From Cedecea davisae DSM 4568 (lineage in GTDB: Bacteria; Pseudomonadota; Gammaproteobacteria; Enterobacterales; Enterobacteriaceae), in the NCBI RefSeq assembly GCF_000412335.2, contig NZ_KE161030.1, positions 3,512,363-3,576,362 of the forward strand: a DNA stretch of 64,000 nucleotides. The letters run 5' to 3'. How positions within the stretch are numbered: position 1 is the stretch's first letter; each line of letters begins with the position of its first letter. Below the pieces are notes generated by a model. That model saw only the letters and a list, made by a program, of their open reading frames with translations. It searched no databases and was not told the origin of the DNA. The position numbers were made by a program, and so were the translations under genes. This document shows, piece by piece, positions 1 through 8,245 of this stretch.

Positions 1-1252
1 CCGCGATAATCTGGTACGCGGTGAACATCGGCACCGGACTCGCCCTATCCTCGCCAACAACTGGGAGTCCACCTACTTTGATTTTGACCAGCAGGAGTTG
101 CTGCACTTTGCCGAAAATGCGAAACGGCTCGGTGTGGAGTTACTGATGCTGGACGACGGCTGGTTCGGCCAGCGCGACGCCGATACCTCATCGCTGGGTG
201 ACTGGTTTGTCAATCGCCAGAAATTCCCGGACGGGCTGCGCCCGCTAATCGACAAAGTGCATCATCTGGGGATGAAATTCGGCCTGTGGTTTGAACCAGA
301 GATGATCTCACGGCGTAGCGAGCTGTTTGCCAGCCACCCGGACTGGGTGATTCATGCAGGAGAGCAGCCGCTGTCAGAAGGCCGCAATCAGTACATTTTA
401 GATTTAGGCCGCAAGGAAGTACGTGACAATATCCTTGCCCAGCTCAGCACATTCCTGGACGCCCACCCGGTGGATTACATCAAGTGGGATATGAACCGAA
501 ATATGACAGAAGTCGGCTCCGCCGCCGCCCAACCAGGACAGCAGCAGGAAACGGCCCACCGCTACATGCTGGGCCTTTATGCCCTGCTCGAAGCCCTGAC
601 CGCGCGCTACCCGCACATTCTTTTTGAATGCTGCGCCGGAGGCGGTGGCCGCTTCGATCCGGGCATGCTGTATTACATGCCTCAGGCCTGGGTGAGCGAT
701 AATACCGACGCCGCCTCACGGGTCCATATCCAATATTCAACCAGCCTACTCTACCCGCCGGTTGTGCAGTGCGCCCATGTCTCAGAAGTGCCAAATCACC
801 AGATGGGGCGCTCGACCAGCATGGAGATGCGCGGTGCAGTTGCCATGAGCGGCAACTACGGGCTGATGCTCGACCTGATGCGCAATGATAGCGAGCGTGA
901 CCAGGCCGTGATGCAGCAAATCGCCTTCTATAAAACGCATCGCCAGTTGCTGCAATTCGGCACCTTCTGGCGGCTGGTCAGCCCCTGGGAAAACGCCGAT
1001 TTTGCAGCATGGATGTTCGTCTCACCGGACAAAAGCGAAGCCCTGCTGATGGCATTCTCCCTCGTCAGCCAGGCCTCGGCTCCGCTGCGTAAACTCCGCC
1101 TCGCCGGGTTGGATCCCTCCGCCCGGTATCAGATAGACCAGACCGATAGCCCAAGGGGCGGCGACGAGCTGATGTACAGGGGCATCTATATCGATCCTCC
1201 GCTCTGCCGCGACTACATTAGCCGCATCTGGCATCTGACACGCCTCCCATAG
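1..1252 (+). CDS. Alpha-galactosidase, GH36 family (5' end cut by window edge)
   Basis: The reading frame is open from base 2 to the stop at 1250-1252, so only the C-terminal part (about 416 residues) is in the window. Family GH36 enzymes hydrolyse terminal alpha-galactosides such as melibiose and raffinose. Seen: the stretch RPILANNWE followed by YFDFD near the start of the (beta/alpha)8 barrel, the nucleophile motif KWDMNR (bases about 484-501), and the acid/base region WVSDNTDA. No signal peptide can be judged because the start is missing. The length still ahead of the window would suit a RafA/AgaR-type enzyme of about 700 residues. It is followed by a porin gene in the same direction, which suggests a shared role in oligosaccharide use. 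Confidence 0.9.
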   Translation, partial: RDNLVRGEHRHRTRPILANNWESTYFDFDQQELLHFAENAKRLGVELLMLDDGWFGQRDADTSSLGDWFVNRQKFPDGLRPLIDKVHHLGMKFGLWFEPEMISRRSELFASHPDWVIHAGEQPLSEGRNQYILDLGRKEVRDNILAQLSTFLDAHPVDYIKWDMNRNMTEVGSAAAQPGQQQETAHRYMLGLYALLEALTARYPHILFECCAGGGGRFDPGMLYYMPQAWVSDNTDAASRVHIQYSTSLLYPPVVQCAHVSEVPNHQMGRSTSMEMRGAVAMSGNYGLMLDLMRNDSERDQAVMQQIAFYKTHRQLLQFGTFWRLVSPWENADFAAWMFVSPDKSEALLMAFSLVSQASAPLRKLRLAGLDPSARYQIDQTDSPRGGDELMYRGIYIDPPLCRDYISRIWHLTRLP

Positions 1253-1256
1253 CCTG

Positions 1257-1279
1257 CGGGGGCTAACGCCCCCGGTTTT
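1257..1279 (+). terminator. Hairpin between alpha-galactosidase and porin genes
   Basis: A perfect 7-bp GC stem (CGGGGGC, loop TAAC, GCCCCCG) is followed by a short T run five bases after the alpha-galactosidase stop. With only four Ts it may attenuate rather than end transcription before the porin gene 45 bases on. Confidence 0.55.
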
Positions 1280-1322
1280 CACGCGTTGTTTAGTTATCTT
1301 CACAAGGAAGAGGAACTTCCCT

Positions 1323-2783
1323 ATGCGCAATTTAAGCTGCCGTTCTCTGCCGCTCGCGGTACTGATGGCGACCGTTGTTATTCCTGTTTTTACCCCGGCC
1401 AGAGCCGCAGGCTTTGTGGATGACTCTATTTTGACCGGCGGCGTCTACTACTCTCAGCGCTACCGCGATAAGCGAGATATGACGCCGGGCAGCCCGAATT
1501 ATGGCCAGTACGTCGAAGACCTTCATCACGCCACATTTAACGCCAACCTCGATTTTAGCTCGGGCTTTATTGGCGACACTTTCGGCTTCGATGTTGCCGG
1601 TTTTGTCGCTGAAAATCTGGCAACCGGTAATGCCGCACACCCAAATGAGATCGGCTTAAGTTCGGCCAACCAGCGCTGGGGCGAGCACTGGGCGGGTGAT
1701 AAAGGCGGCTTCAATCTCTACAAAGCGTCGCTGAAATTTAAATATGACAATTATTGGGCGCGCGCGGGCTACATTCAGCCTACCGGCCAGACGCTGCTCG
1801 GCGTCCACTGGGGCTTCGTTCCCGGCGCTTATCAAGGCGCTGAGATAGGCGGCAACTGGGACTTCGGCGAATCGGGTGCGCTTTCCAGCTCTTACTTCTG
1901 GGCCAATAAATACAAGGCGCCGTGGTATACGGAAATGTACGAATTCCGCGCCGCCGATAACACAAGCAAAGTCGATTACGTGCACGCCCTTGGCCTGCGT
2001 TACGACTTTAAAAACAAACTTGTCCTGGAAGCCTCCTGGGCGCAGGCCGCTGATTTTATGGATCAGTATATGGGCAAAGTGTCCTATAGCTTCCCGGTGG
2101 CGGAGCGTGACCTGCGCATCAGCTATCAGTTTTACGGCGCAAAGGATAAAGTTGGTAGCAATACTCACGCCGCCTACGGTTCGGTGAATGATGAATACGA
2201 CGGACTGGCGTGGTTACAGGGTATTACGCTTGGCTACACCGTCGATCCTCTGGATTTTCGTCTTGAGGCCCAAACGGTCAGGGCTCCGGGGAATCAGGGC
2301 TTCTTTCTCCAGCGCATCACCCCGGCCTACGCCAGCTCTAACGGGCGCATGGACATCTGGTGGGATGCCGCCTCCGACTTCAACGCCAACGGTGAAACGT
2401 CGGTTTTCGGCGGCGTGACATACGACCTGAAAAACTACGATTTAGCCGGTTGGGCCGTTGGCGCGGGTTATGTCTATGCCTGGGGCGCAAAGCCCTGCAC
2501 TACCTGCACAGTGAACGGAGAACAGGCCGACCAAAGCCAGCGTATCAATGAATCAGCATGGACGTTGAACATCGCCCATACCGTGCAAACAGGCCGCCTC
2601 AAAGGCACCTTGTTTAACCTGCACTACATCAATTACGACAACCACGGTAACAACCCGAACTACGGCGGTGGCTACAACAACATGTTCCAGGATGAAATCG
2701 ACATTAAATTCAACGTCATCGCACCGTTTACCATTTTTTTATACGGGCCTGTATGTGAGGAGAAAATAAGAAAACACAAATGA
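1323..2783 (+). CDS. OprD-family outer-membrane porin, ChiP-like, with C-terminal extension
   Basis: 486 residues with an N-terminal signal peptide (charged MRNLSCR start, hydrophobic core, ARA-A cleavage near residue 29). The mature part resembles enterobacterial ChiP (chitoporin): conserved stretches include [33 protein letters not shown] and NGRMDIWWD. Members form monomeric or trimeric beta-barrels for uptake of oligosaccharides or amino acids. The gene follows an alpha-galactosidase, so galactosides are a plausible substrate; this is inference. Start ATG has an AGGAAGAGGAA-type ribosome site. Odd: family members end right after the motif APFTIF, but here the frame runs on for 13 more residues, rich in charge and ending EKIRKHK, so the usual terminal Phe is buried. 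Confidence 0.85.
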   Translation: MRNLSCRSLPLAVLMATVVIPVFTPARAAGFVDDSILTGGVYYSQRYRDKRDMTPGSPNYGQYVEDLHHATFNANLDFSSGFIGDTFGFDVAGFVAENLATGNAAHPNEIGLSSANQRWGEHWAGDKGGFNLYKASLKFKYDNYWARAGYIQPTGQTLLGVHWGFVPGAYQGAEIGGNWDFGESGALSSSYFWANKYKAPWYTEMYEFRAADNTSKVDYVHALGLRYDFKNKLVLEASWAQAADFMDQYMGKVSYSFPVAERDLRISYQFYGAKDKVGSNTHAAYGSVNDEYDGLAWLQGITLGYTVDPLDFRLEAQTVRAPGNQGFFLQRITPAYASSNGRMDIWWDAASDFNANGETSVFGGVTYDLKNYDLAGWAVGAGYVYAWGAKPCTTCTVNGEQADQSQRINESAWTLNIAHTVQTGRLKGTLFNLHYINYDNHGNNPNYGGGYNNMFQDEIDIKFNVIAPFTIFLYGPVCEEKIRKHK

Positions 2784-2883
2784 CAGGCTTTATCCGTACC
2801 TGTTTTTTGTTTACATCTGGCAATGGCGAGTTTTGTGGTTGTGTATTAGCTTTATGTTAATTCCCCCACAAAACGAGCCACTT

Positions 2884-3306
2884 ATGAATACGCTGCGCTA
2901 TTTTGAGTTCGGTCAGTCACGTTCTTTGGTTTTGCTCATTGCCCGTATTGCGCTGGTGCTGCTGTTTATTATTTTCGGCTTTCCCAAAATCAGCGGCTTT
3001 AGCGGCACCGTTGAGTATATGGCCCATCTTGGTGCGCCGCTGCCGATGCTGTCCGCGATTATTGCGGTGCTGATGGAAGTGGTGGCTGCGCTGTTAGTTG
3101 TGCTTGGCTTCTTTACCCGTCCGCTGGCCATTTTGTTTGTGTTTTATACCCTCGGCACCGCGGTTATCGGCCACCATTTCTGGAATTTGACCGGCGATGC
3201 CGTGCTGCCGAACATGATTAACTTCTACAAAAACGTCAGTATTGCCGCAGGGTTCCTGCTGCTGGCGGTGGTCGGCCCGGGCGCTATCTCACTCGATAAA
3301 CGCTAA
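2884..3306 (+). CDS. yphA: DoxX-family inner-membrane protein YphA
   Basis: 140 residues with four hydrophobic helices and the DoxX-like start [10 protein letters not shown]. The sequence is close to E. coli YphA along its whole length, including GTAVIGHH and the C-terminus GAISLDKR. I chose the internal ATG at 2884 over an upstream in-frame start because it matches YphA's N-terminus. The function of YphA is not established; DoxX relatives are linked to quinone or thiol redox. In E. coli yphA heads the yphA-H group next to glyA, and here it keeps that place while the other yph genes are absent or replaced. Confidence 0.88.
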   Translation: MNTLRYFEFGQSRSLVLLIARIALVLLFIIFGFPKISGFSGTVEYMAHLGAPLPMLSAIIAVLMEVVAALLVVLGFFTRPLAILFVFYTLGTAVIGHHFWNLTGDAVLPNMINFYKNVSIAAGFLLLAVVGPGAISLDKR

Positions 3307-3325
3307 ACATTTCCCTGTTAAAAAG

Positions 3326-3353
3326 GCCGCAGTTCAGATGTGCGGCTTTTTTA
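3326..3353 (+). terminator. Rho-independent terminator of yphA
   Basis: Stem GCCGCA / TGCGGC with a nine-base loop followed by six Ts, 20 bases after the yphA stop. Confidence 0.8.
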
Positions 3354-3702
3354 TTGCTCCCCCCTCTTTCAGCAATAAACCCTGACTCGCTTCAGCTCAC
3401 AATTTCATAACATTTTTTCGGCGCATTCCCACCCAGACTCACCTCCAAAAGCTTCGCTCAACGCAAATTGTTTATTAATTGTTATTTATTTGTATGTAAA
3501 AACAACAAAAATTAACACTACCATTCCTGATAAAGTTAAAAAAACATCATATATTTAACATAAAATTAACTAAATTATATCTAAAAACAAACAATAATGG
3601 GCGTAAATCACAATTAAAAAAACTGCGATTCATTCCCTCTTCCCTTCGTTGCTAGTCTGCTGTGCGTGACATGCCTCAGTCCCTAATAAAAAAGGTACAC
3701 CT
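3354..3702 (+). promoter_or_regulatory. AT-rich upstream region of the sugar ABC operon
   Basis: About 350 bases without a gene. The centre (3470-3620) is strongly AT-rich with many A and T runs, unlike the flanking genes. It must hold the promoter of the operon starting at 3703. A TCACA half-site at 3608-3612 could be half of a CRP box, but its left half is poor. The start codon at 3703 is preceded by AAAAAAGG. No regulator gene lies beside it. Confidence 0.5.
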
Positions 3703-4686
3703 ATGAAATTCAAACTCGCCTTACTCAGTGCAACCCTGATTTCTGCATGCATGTTGTCCGGAACGGCCGCCGCGGCGGAAAAATATGAAATCGCGGTGGT
3801 GGCGAAAGTCACCGGCATTCCGTGGTTCAACCGCATGGAAACCGGCGTCAATGAAGCCGCTAAAAAACTGAACGTTAACGCCTACCAGACCGGCGCTGCA
3901 ACGCCGGATCCTGCCCAGCAGGTTAAGGTGATTGAGGATCTGATCGCCAAAAAAGTGAACGCCATTATCGTGGTGCCTAACGACGCTAAAGTGCTGGAGC
4001 CCGTGCTGAAGAAAGCCCGCGACCAGGGCATCGTGGTGCTAACTCACGAATCGCCTGACCAGCAAATTGGCCAGTGGGATATCGAAACCATCGACAGCGA
4101 AAAATACGCTCAGGCCAATATGGACGAGCTGGCAAAAGATATGGGCGGGAAAGGCGGCTATGCCATTTACGTCGGCTCGCTGACCGTGCCGCTGCACAAC
4201 GCCTGGGCAGACTCCGCCATCAAGTACCAGAAAGAGAAATACCCGGACATGTTCGAAGTGACCTCGCGCCTGCCGGTGGCGGAAAGCATTGATAAATCCT
4301 ACTCCACGACGCTTGATCTGATGAAAACCTATCCGCAGATGAAAGGCGTGATCGGCTTTGGTTCACTCGGCCCGATCGGCGCAGGGCAGGCGGTACAGAA
4401 AAAACGTGCGAAGGATAAGCTGGCGGTTGTCGGTATCGCAATGCCGGGCCAGGCAGCGCCTTACCTGATGCGCGGTGACATCAAGAAAGCGCTGCTCTGG
4501 GATCCTAAAGATGCCGGTTACGCTCTGGTAACGGTGGCAGACCAGCTGTTACAGGGTAAAGCCGTGACTAAAGATCTGACCATTGACGGTTTGGGCAAGG
4601 CAGATGTCGACATGGATAAGAAAGTGATCCGTTTTAATAAGATCCTCGAAGTCACCAAAGATAACGCTCAGTCTCTCGGTTTCTAA
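3703..4686 (+). CDS. Periplasmic sugar-binding protein of ABC importer
   Basis: 327 residues with a signal peptide (MKFKLALLSATLISACMLSG..., cleavage after AAA near residue 24). The mature protein starts KYEIAVVAKVTGIPWFNRME and has the two-lobed Peripla_BP_4 pattern (NAIIVVPNDAKVLEPVLKKA, GVIGFGSLGPIGAG) seen in LsrB- and RhaS-like proteins that bind AI-2, rhamnose and other monosaccharides. It would deliver the ligand to the permeases encoded downstream. It occupies the position where E. coli has the yphDEF transporter, but it does not resemble YphF. The ligand cannot be named from sequence; a pentose or pentulose fits the kinase in the same unit. Confidence 0.85.
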   Translation: MKFKLALLSATLISACMLSGTAAAAEKYEIAVVAKVTGIPWFNRMETGVNEAAKKLNVNAYQTGAATPDPAQQVKVIEDLIAKKVNAIIVVPNDAKVLEPVLKKARDQGIVVLTHESPDQQIGQWDIETIDSEKYAQANMDELAKDMGGKGGYAIYVGSLTVPLHNAWADSAIKYQKEKYPDMFEVTSRLPVAESIDKSYSTTLDLMKTYPQMKGVIGFGSLGPIGAGQAVQKKRAKDKLAVVGIAMPGQAAPYLMRGDIKKALLWDPKDAGYALVTVADQLLQGKAVTKDLTIDGLGKADVDMDKKVIRFNKILEVTKDNAQSLGF

Positions 4687-4717
4687 GGCACTTAAGCCAA
4701 CACCACGGAATCGGAAC

Positions 4718-4740
4718 GCCGGTCATTCGGCCGGCTTTCT
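4718..4740 (+). terminator. Intercistronic hairpin after the binding-protein gene
   Basis: GCCGG / CCGGC stem with an eight-base loop and a short T-rich tail, 32 bases after the binding-protein stop. Such hairpins commonly protect the binding-protein mRNA and reduce read-through into transporter genes. Confidence 0.5.
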
Positions 4741-4792
4741 CGTAAAGATTATTTTCTGGTGCCCATTCCGGGCGCCGGCAGGGGTATGACCC

Positions 4793-6292
4793 ATGACCGA
4801 CACTTCCGCATTTATCACTCTTGAGAATATCAGCAAGCAATTCCCGGGCGTGCGGGCGCTGGATAACGTCAATCTGACGCTCAAAAAAGGCGAAGTCCAC
4901 TGTCTGGCCGGGCAAAACGGCTGCGGTAAGAGCACGATTATTAAAGTGATTTCCGGCGTTTACCACCCGGAAAAAGGGGCGCAAATTGCCCTCGACGGCA
5001 AGCTGTTTCATCACCTGACGCCGACGCTGTCGGCGCATTACGGCATCCAGGTTATTTACCAGGATCTTTCGCTATTCCCGAACTTCAGCGTGGCCGAGAA
5101 CATTACCATTCACCGCTACCAGCCGGGCGGCAGCCTGTGGGTAAACCGCAGCGCGATGAGAGAGCAGGCCATGGCGGCCATGCAGCGTATCGGCGTGGCG
5201 CTCGATCCCGACAAAAAGGTCGAAAAGCTCTCAATAGCCGACCGCCAGCTGGTTGCCATTTGCCGCGCCATTGCCGCCGACGCCAGGCTGGTGATTATGG
5301 ATGAACCCACCGCCTCGCTGACACGTCAGGAGGTGAATGGCCTGCTGCGCGTGGTTAATGAACTCAAAGCAGACGGCATCTGCGTGGTGTTTGTCAGCCA
5401 CCGCCTGGACGAAGTAATGGAAGTCGCCGACCGAATCAGCGTGATGCGCGACGGCAAGCTGGTCGGCACCTGGCAGGCCAGCGAGCTGGACAGCCACGAG
5501 CTGGCTTACCTGATGACCGGCCAGCGCTTCCACTACAGCCCGCTGCCGGAAAAACCACCGCTCGACAGGCAACCCATGCTGGAGCTGCGCGGTTTAAGCC
5601 GCAAGGGGAAATACCACAACGTAAACCTGGCGCTGCGCGGCGGCGAAATTGTCTCGATAGTCGGCCTGCTTGGTTCCGGCCGTACCGAGCTATGCATGAG
5701 CCTGTTCGGTATGACCCAGCCGCAAAGTGGAGAGATGCTGATCGATGGCAAACCGGTGAAGCTGCGCAGTAACCATGATGCGATCAAACAGGGTATTGGC
5801 TATGTCTCGGAAGATCGCATGACCCAGGGGCTTATTATGGAGCAGTCGATCTACGACAACACTATCGTCACCGTTTTCGACCAGCTCCACACCCGCAGCG
5901 GCCTGCTGGATCATGCCAAAGCGCGCGAGCTGGTTGCCACGCTGATCCGCGAACTCAACATCAAAGTGTCCGATCCCGATTTACCGGTAAAAACCCTTTC
6001 AGGCGGTAACGCCCAAAGGATCGCCATTGCTAAATGGGTAGCCACTCGCCCGCAGATATTAATTCTCGACTCGCCAACGGTTGGGGTCGATATCGCCAAC
6101 AAAGAGGGCATTTACCAGATTGCCCGTGACCTCGCAGAACAGGGGATGGCGGTATTAATGATTTGCGATGAGATCCCGGAAGCTTACTACAACAGCCACC
6201 GCGTGCTGGTGATGCGCCGGGGCGAGCTGGTAGCGGAGTTTAATCCTCACCGCTGTAGCGAACAGGAAATTGCTGAGGTAGTCAATGAATAG
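4793..6292 (+). CDS. Sugar ABC transporter, double ATP-binding protein
   Basis: 499 residues made of two fused nucleotide-binding domains, the usual layout for RbsA/AraG/XylG-type importers. Domain 1: Walker A GQNGCGKST (residues about 41-49), signature LSIADRQ, Walker B VIMDEPTASL. Domain 2: Walker A-like GLLGSGRTE, signature LSGGNAQR, Walker B ILILDSPTVGVD, in which the catalytic glutamate position is serine. A degenerate second site is common in this family, so the first site probably does the hydrolysis. The 3' end overlaps the first permease gene by eight bases. Confidence 0.92.
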   Translation: MTDTSAFITLENISKQFPGVRALDNVNLTLKKGEVHCLAGQNGCGKSTIIKVISGVYHPEKGAQIALDGKLFHHLTPTLSAHYGIQVIYQDLSLFPNFSVAENITIHRYQPGGSLWVNRSAMREQAMAAMQRIGVALDPDKKVEKLSIADRQLVAICRAIAADARLVIMDEPTASLTRQEVNGLLRVVNELKADGICVVFVSHRLDEVMEVADRISVMRDGKLVGTWQASELDSHELAYLMTGQRFHYSPLPEKPPLDRQPMLELRGLSRKGKYHNVNLALRGGEIVSIVGLLGSGRTELCMSLFGMTQPQSGEMLIDGKPVKLRSNHDAIKQGIGYVSEDRMTQGLIMEQSIYDNTIVTVFDQLHTRSGLLDHAKARELVATLIRELNIKVSDPDLPVKTLSGGNAQRIAIAKWVATRPQILILDSPTVGVDIANKEGIYQIARDLAEQGMAVLMICDEIPEAYYNSHRVLVMRRGELVAEFNPHRCSEQEIAEVVNE

Positions 6293-7274
6293 CCCTCGTC
6301 TCTCCCGCCTGGCCGGGCAACATGAATTCTGGCTGGGGCTTCTGGTCGTCGCCCTGGCCGTGGGTCTTAGCATCAGTACCGACGAGTTTTTATCGCTGGG
6401 TAACCTGACGGACGTTGCCACCAGCTACGCCATTCTCGGCATTCTGGCCTGCGGCCTGTTTGTGGTGCTTATCTCCGGGGGGATTGATATTTCCTTCCCG
6501 GCGATGACCGCAATCGCGCAGTACGTGATGGCGAGTTGGGTTATCGCCCACGGCGGTAACTTTGCGCTGGCGCTGGTCCTCTCGATTGCCGTCGGGCTAC
6601 TGCTCGGGCTTATCAACGGCTTCCTGGTTTACTGGCTCCGTGTGCCGGCGATTATTATTACCATCGCCACGCTGAACCTCTATTACGGCCTGCTGGTTTA
6701 TCTCACGAAAGGGACGTGGCTTTACGGCTTCCCGGACTGGTTTATGAACGGCATCAACTGGTTCTCTTTCACCGCCAAAGACGGCTATCAGTACGGGCTT
6801 ACTCTGCCGCTCTTGTGCCTCGCAGCGGTGATTATCTTTACCGCCATATTGATGAACTACACGCGCCCTGGCCGCCAGATTTATGCCATGGGCGGTAACC
6901 GCGAGGCGGCTTCTCGGCTGGGGATGAACCTGCTGAAACTGCATTTTTATGTCTACGGATATATGGGCATTCTCGCCGGGGTTGCCGCGGTGGTTCAGGC
7001 GCAGATTACCCAGTCCGTTGCGCCTAATTCGCTGCTCGGTTTTGAGCTGACCGTGTTGGCGGCGGTAGTGCTGGGCGGAACCAGCATGACGGGCGGGCGC
7101 GGCACACTAACCGGCACGCTGCTGGGCGTTATCCTGCTGGCCTTCCTGCAAAACGGCCTGACGCTGCTTAGCGTCTCTTCATACTGGCATGCCGTATTCA
7201 GCGGCGTAATTATCCTGGTCAGCATCAGCGCAACGGCCTGGAATGAAAAACGCAAACTCGCAAGGGAGCTTTAA
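6285..7274 (+). CDS. Sugar ABC transporter permease 1
   Basis: 329 residues, mostly hydrophobic helices, BPD_transp_2 type (RbsC/AraH-like). Conserved parts seen: LISGGIDISFPAMTA near residue 62, the coupling region NREAASRLGMN, and VVLGGTSMTGGRGTL. It forms the membrane channel with the second permease. Start overlaps the ATPase 3' end; its stop is directly followed by the next permease start, so translation is likely coupled. Confidence 0.9.
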   Translation: MNSPRLSRLAGQHEFWLGLLVVALAVGLSISTDEFLSLGNLTDVATSYAILGILACGLFVVLISGGIDISFPAMTAIAQYVMASWVIAHGGNFALALVLSIAVGLLLGLINGFLVYWLRVPAIIITIATLNLYYGLLVYLTKGTWLYGFPDWFMNGINWFSFTAKDGYQYGLTLPLLCLAAVIIFTAILMNYTRPGRQIYAMGGNREAASRLGMNLLKLHFYVYGYMGILAGVAAVVQAQITQSVAPNSLLGFELTVLAAVVLGGTSMTGGRGTLTGTLLGVILLAFLQNGLTLLSVSSYWHAVFSGVIILVSISATAWNEKRKLAREL

Positions 7275-7275
7275 G

Positions 7276-8229
7276 ATGAAGACCTTCGCCAGATTTTTAC
7301 CCGGTGACGCCATCATCCGGCTGCAGTGCGCAATCATTATTGCGGTGGCCCTGGCCTTCTCCCTGCTGCTTGGCGGGCGCTTCTTTAGCCTCGCTAACTT
7401 CCAGTCCATCGGCTCACAATTGCCGATCCTCGGGATGCTGGCGCTGGGCATGGGAATGACGATGCTCACCGGCGGCATTAACCTGTCGATTATCGCCGGG
7501 GCTAACGCCTGCTCGCTGGCAATGGCGGCGGTTATCGTCAGCCATCCTGATAATCCTCTGTTTTTTGCTCTGGCAATGCTGGCCGGTATAGCGGTCGCCG
7601 TGGCTATCGGCACGCTGAACGGGGCGCTGATTGCGTGGGTTGGCGTCTCGCCTATCCTCGCCACGCTGGGGACCATGACGCTGATTTCCGGCCTCAATAT
7701 TTTGCTCTCTAACGGGACGGTGATTTCCGGCTTCCCGGCGGCGATTCAGTATCTTGGCAACGCCTCAATTCTTGGTATTCCCGTCGCCCTGCTGCTGTTC
7801 CTGCTGGTGGCGGTTCTGCTTTGGGTGCTGCTTGAGCACACCACGCTCGGCCGCAGCCTCTATCTTGTCGGCTCAAACGAACAGGCTACGCGCTTTAGCG
7901 GCGTAAACACCGTGCGGGTGCAGATTTCTGTGTACATCATTTCCGCGCTGCTCGGCTGGGTCGCCGCCATTTTGATGATGGCAAAATTCAACTCGGCTAA
8001 GGCCGGGTACGGCGAATCTTACCTGCTGGTGACCATCCTTGCTTCGGTGCTGGGCGGCATCAATCCGGACGGCGGCTTTGGCCGCATCATCGGCCTGGTG
8101 CTGGCGCTGATTGTGCTGCAAATGCTGGAAAGCGGCTTTAACTTGCTGGGGATCAGCAGCTATCTGACCATGGCGCTCTGGGGCGCGGTGCTGATCCTCT
8201 TTATCGCATTACAGAATCGTAAAGCCTGA
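7276..8229 (+). CDS. Sugar ABC transporter permease 2
   Basis: 317 residues of the same BPD_transp_2 family as permease 1, with MLTGGINLSIIAGAN, NEQATRFSGVN and SVLGGINPDGGFG. The start chosen is ATG 7276, one base after the previous stop, with an AAGGGAGC ribosome site; an upstream in-frame ATG would overlap permease 1 by 32 bases and lacks a comparable site. Two different permeases suggest a heterodimeric channel. Confidence 0.88.
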   Translation: MKTFARFLPGDAIIRLQCAIIIAVALAFSLLLGGRFFSLANFQSIGSQLPILGMLALGMGMTMLTGGINLSIIAGANACSLAMAAVIVSHPDNPLFFALAMLAGIAVAVAIGTLNGALIAWVGVSPILATLGTMTLISGLNILLSNGTVISGFPAAIQYLGNASILGIPVALLLFLLVAVLLWVLLEHTTLGRSLYLVGSNEQATRFSGVNTVRVQISVYIISALLGWVAAILMMAKFNSAKAGYGESYLLVTILASVLGGINPDGGFGRIIGLVLALIVLQMLESGFNLLGISSYLTMALWGAVLILFIALQNRKA

Positions 8230-8245
8230 ATTCAGGAGAATAATT

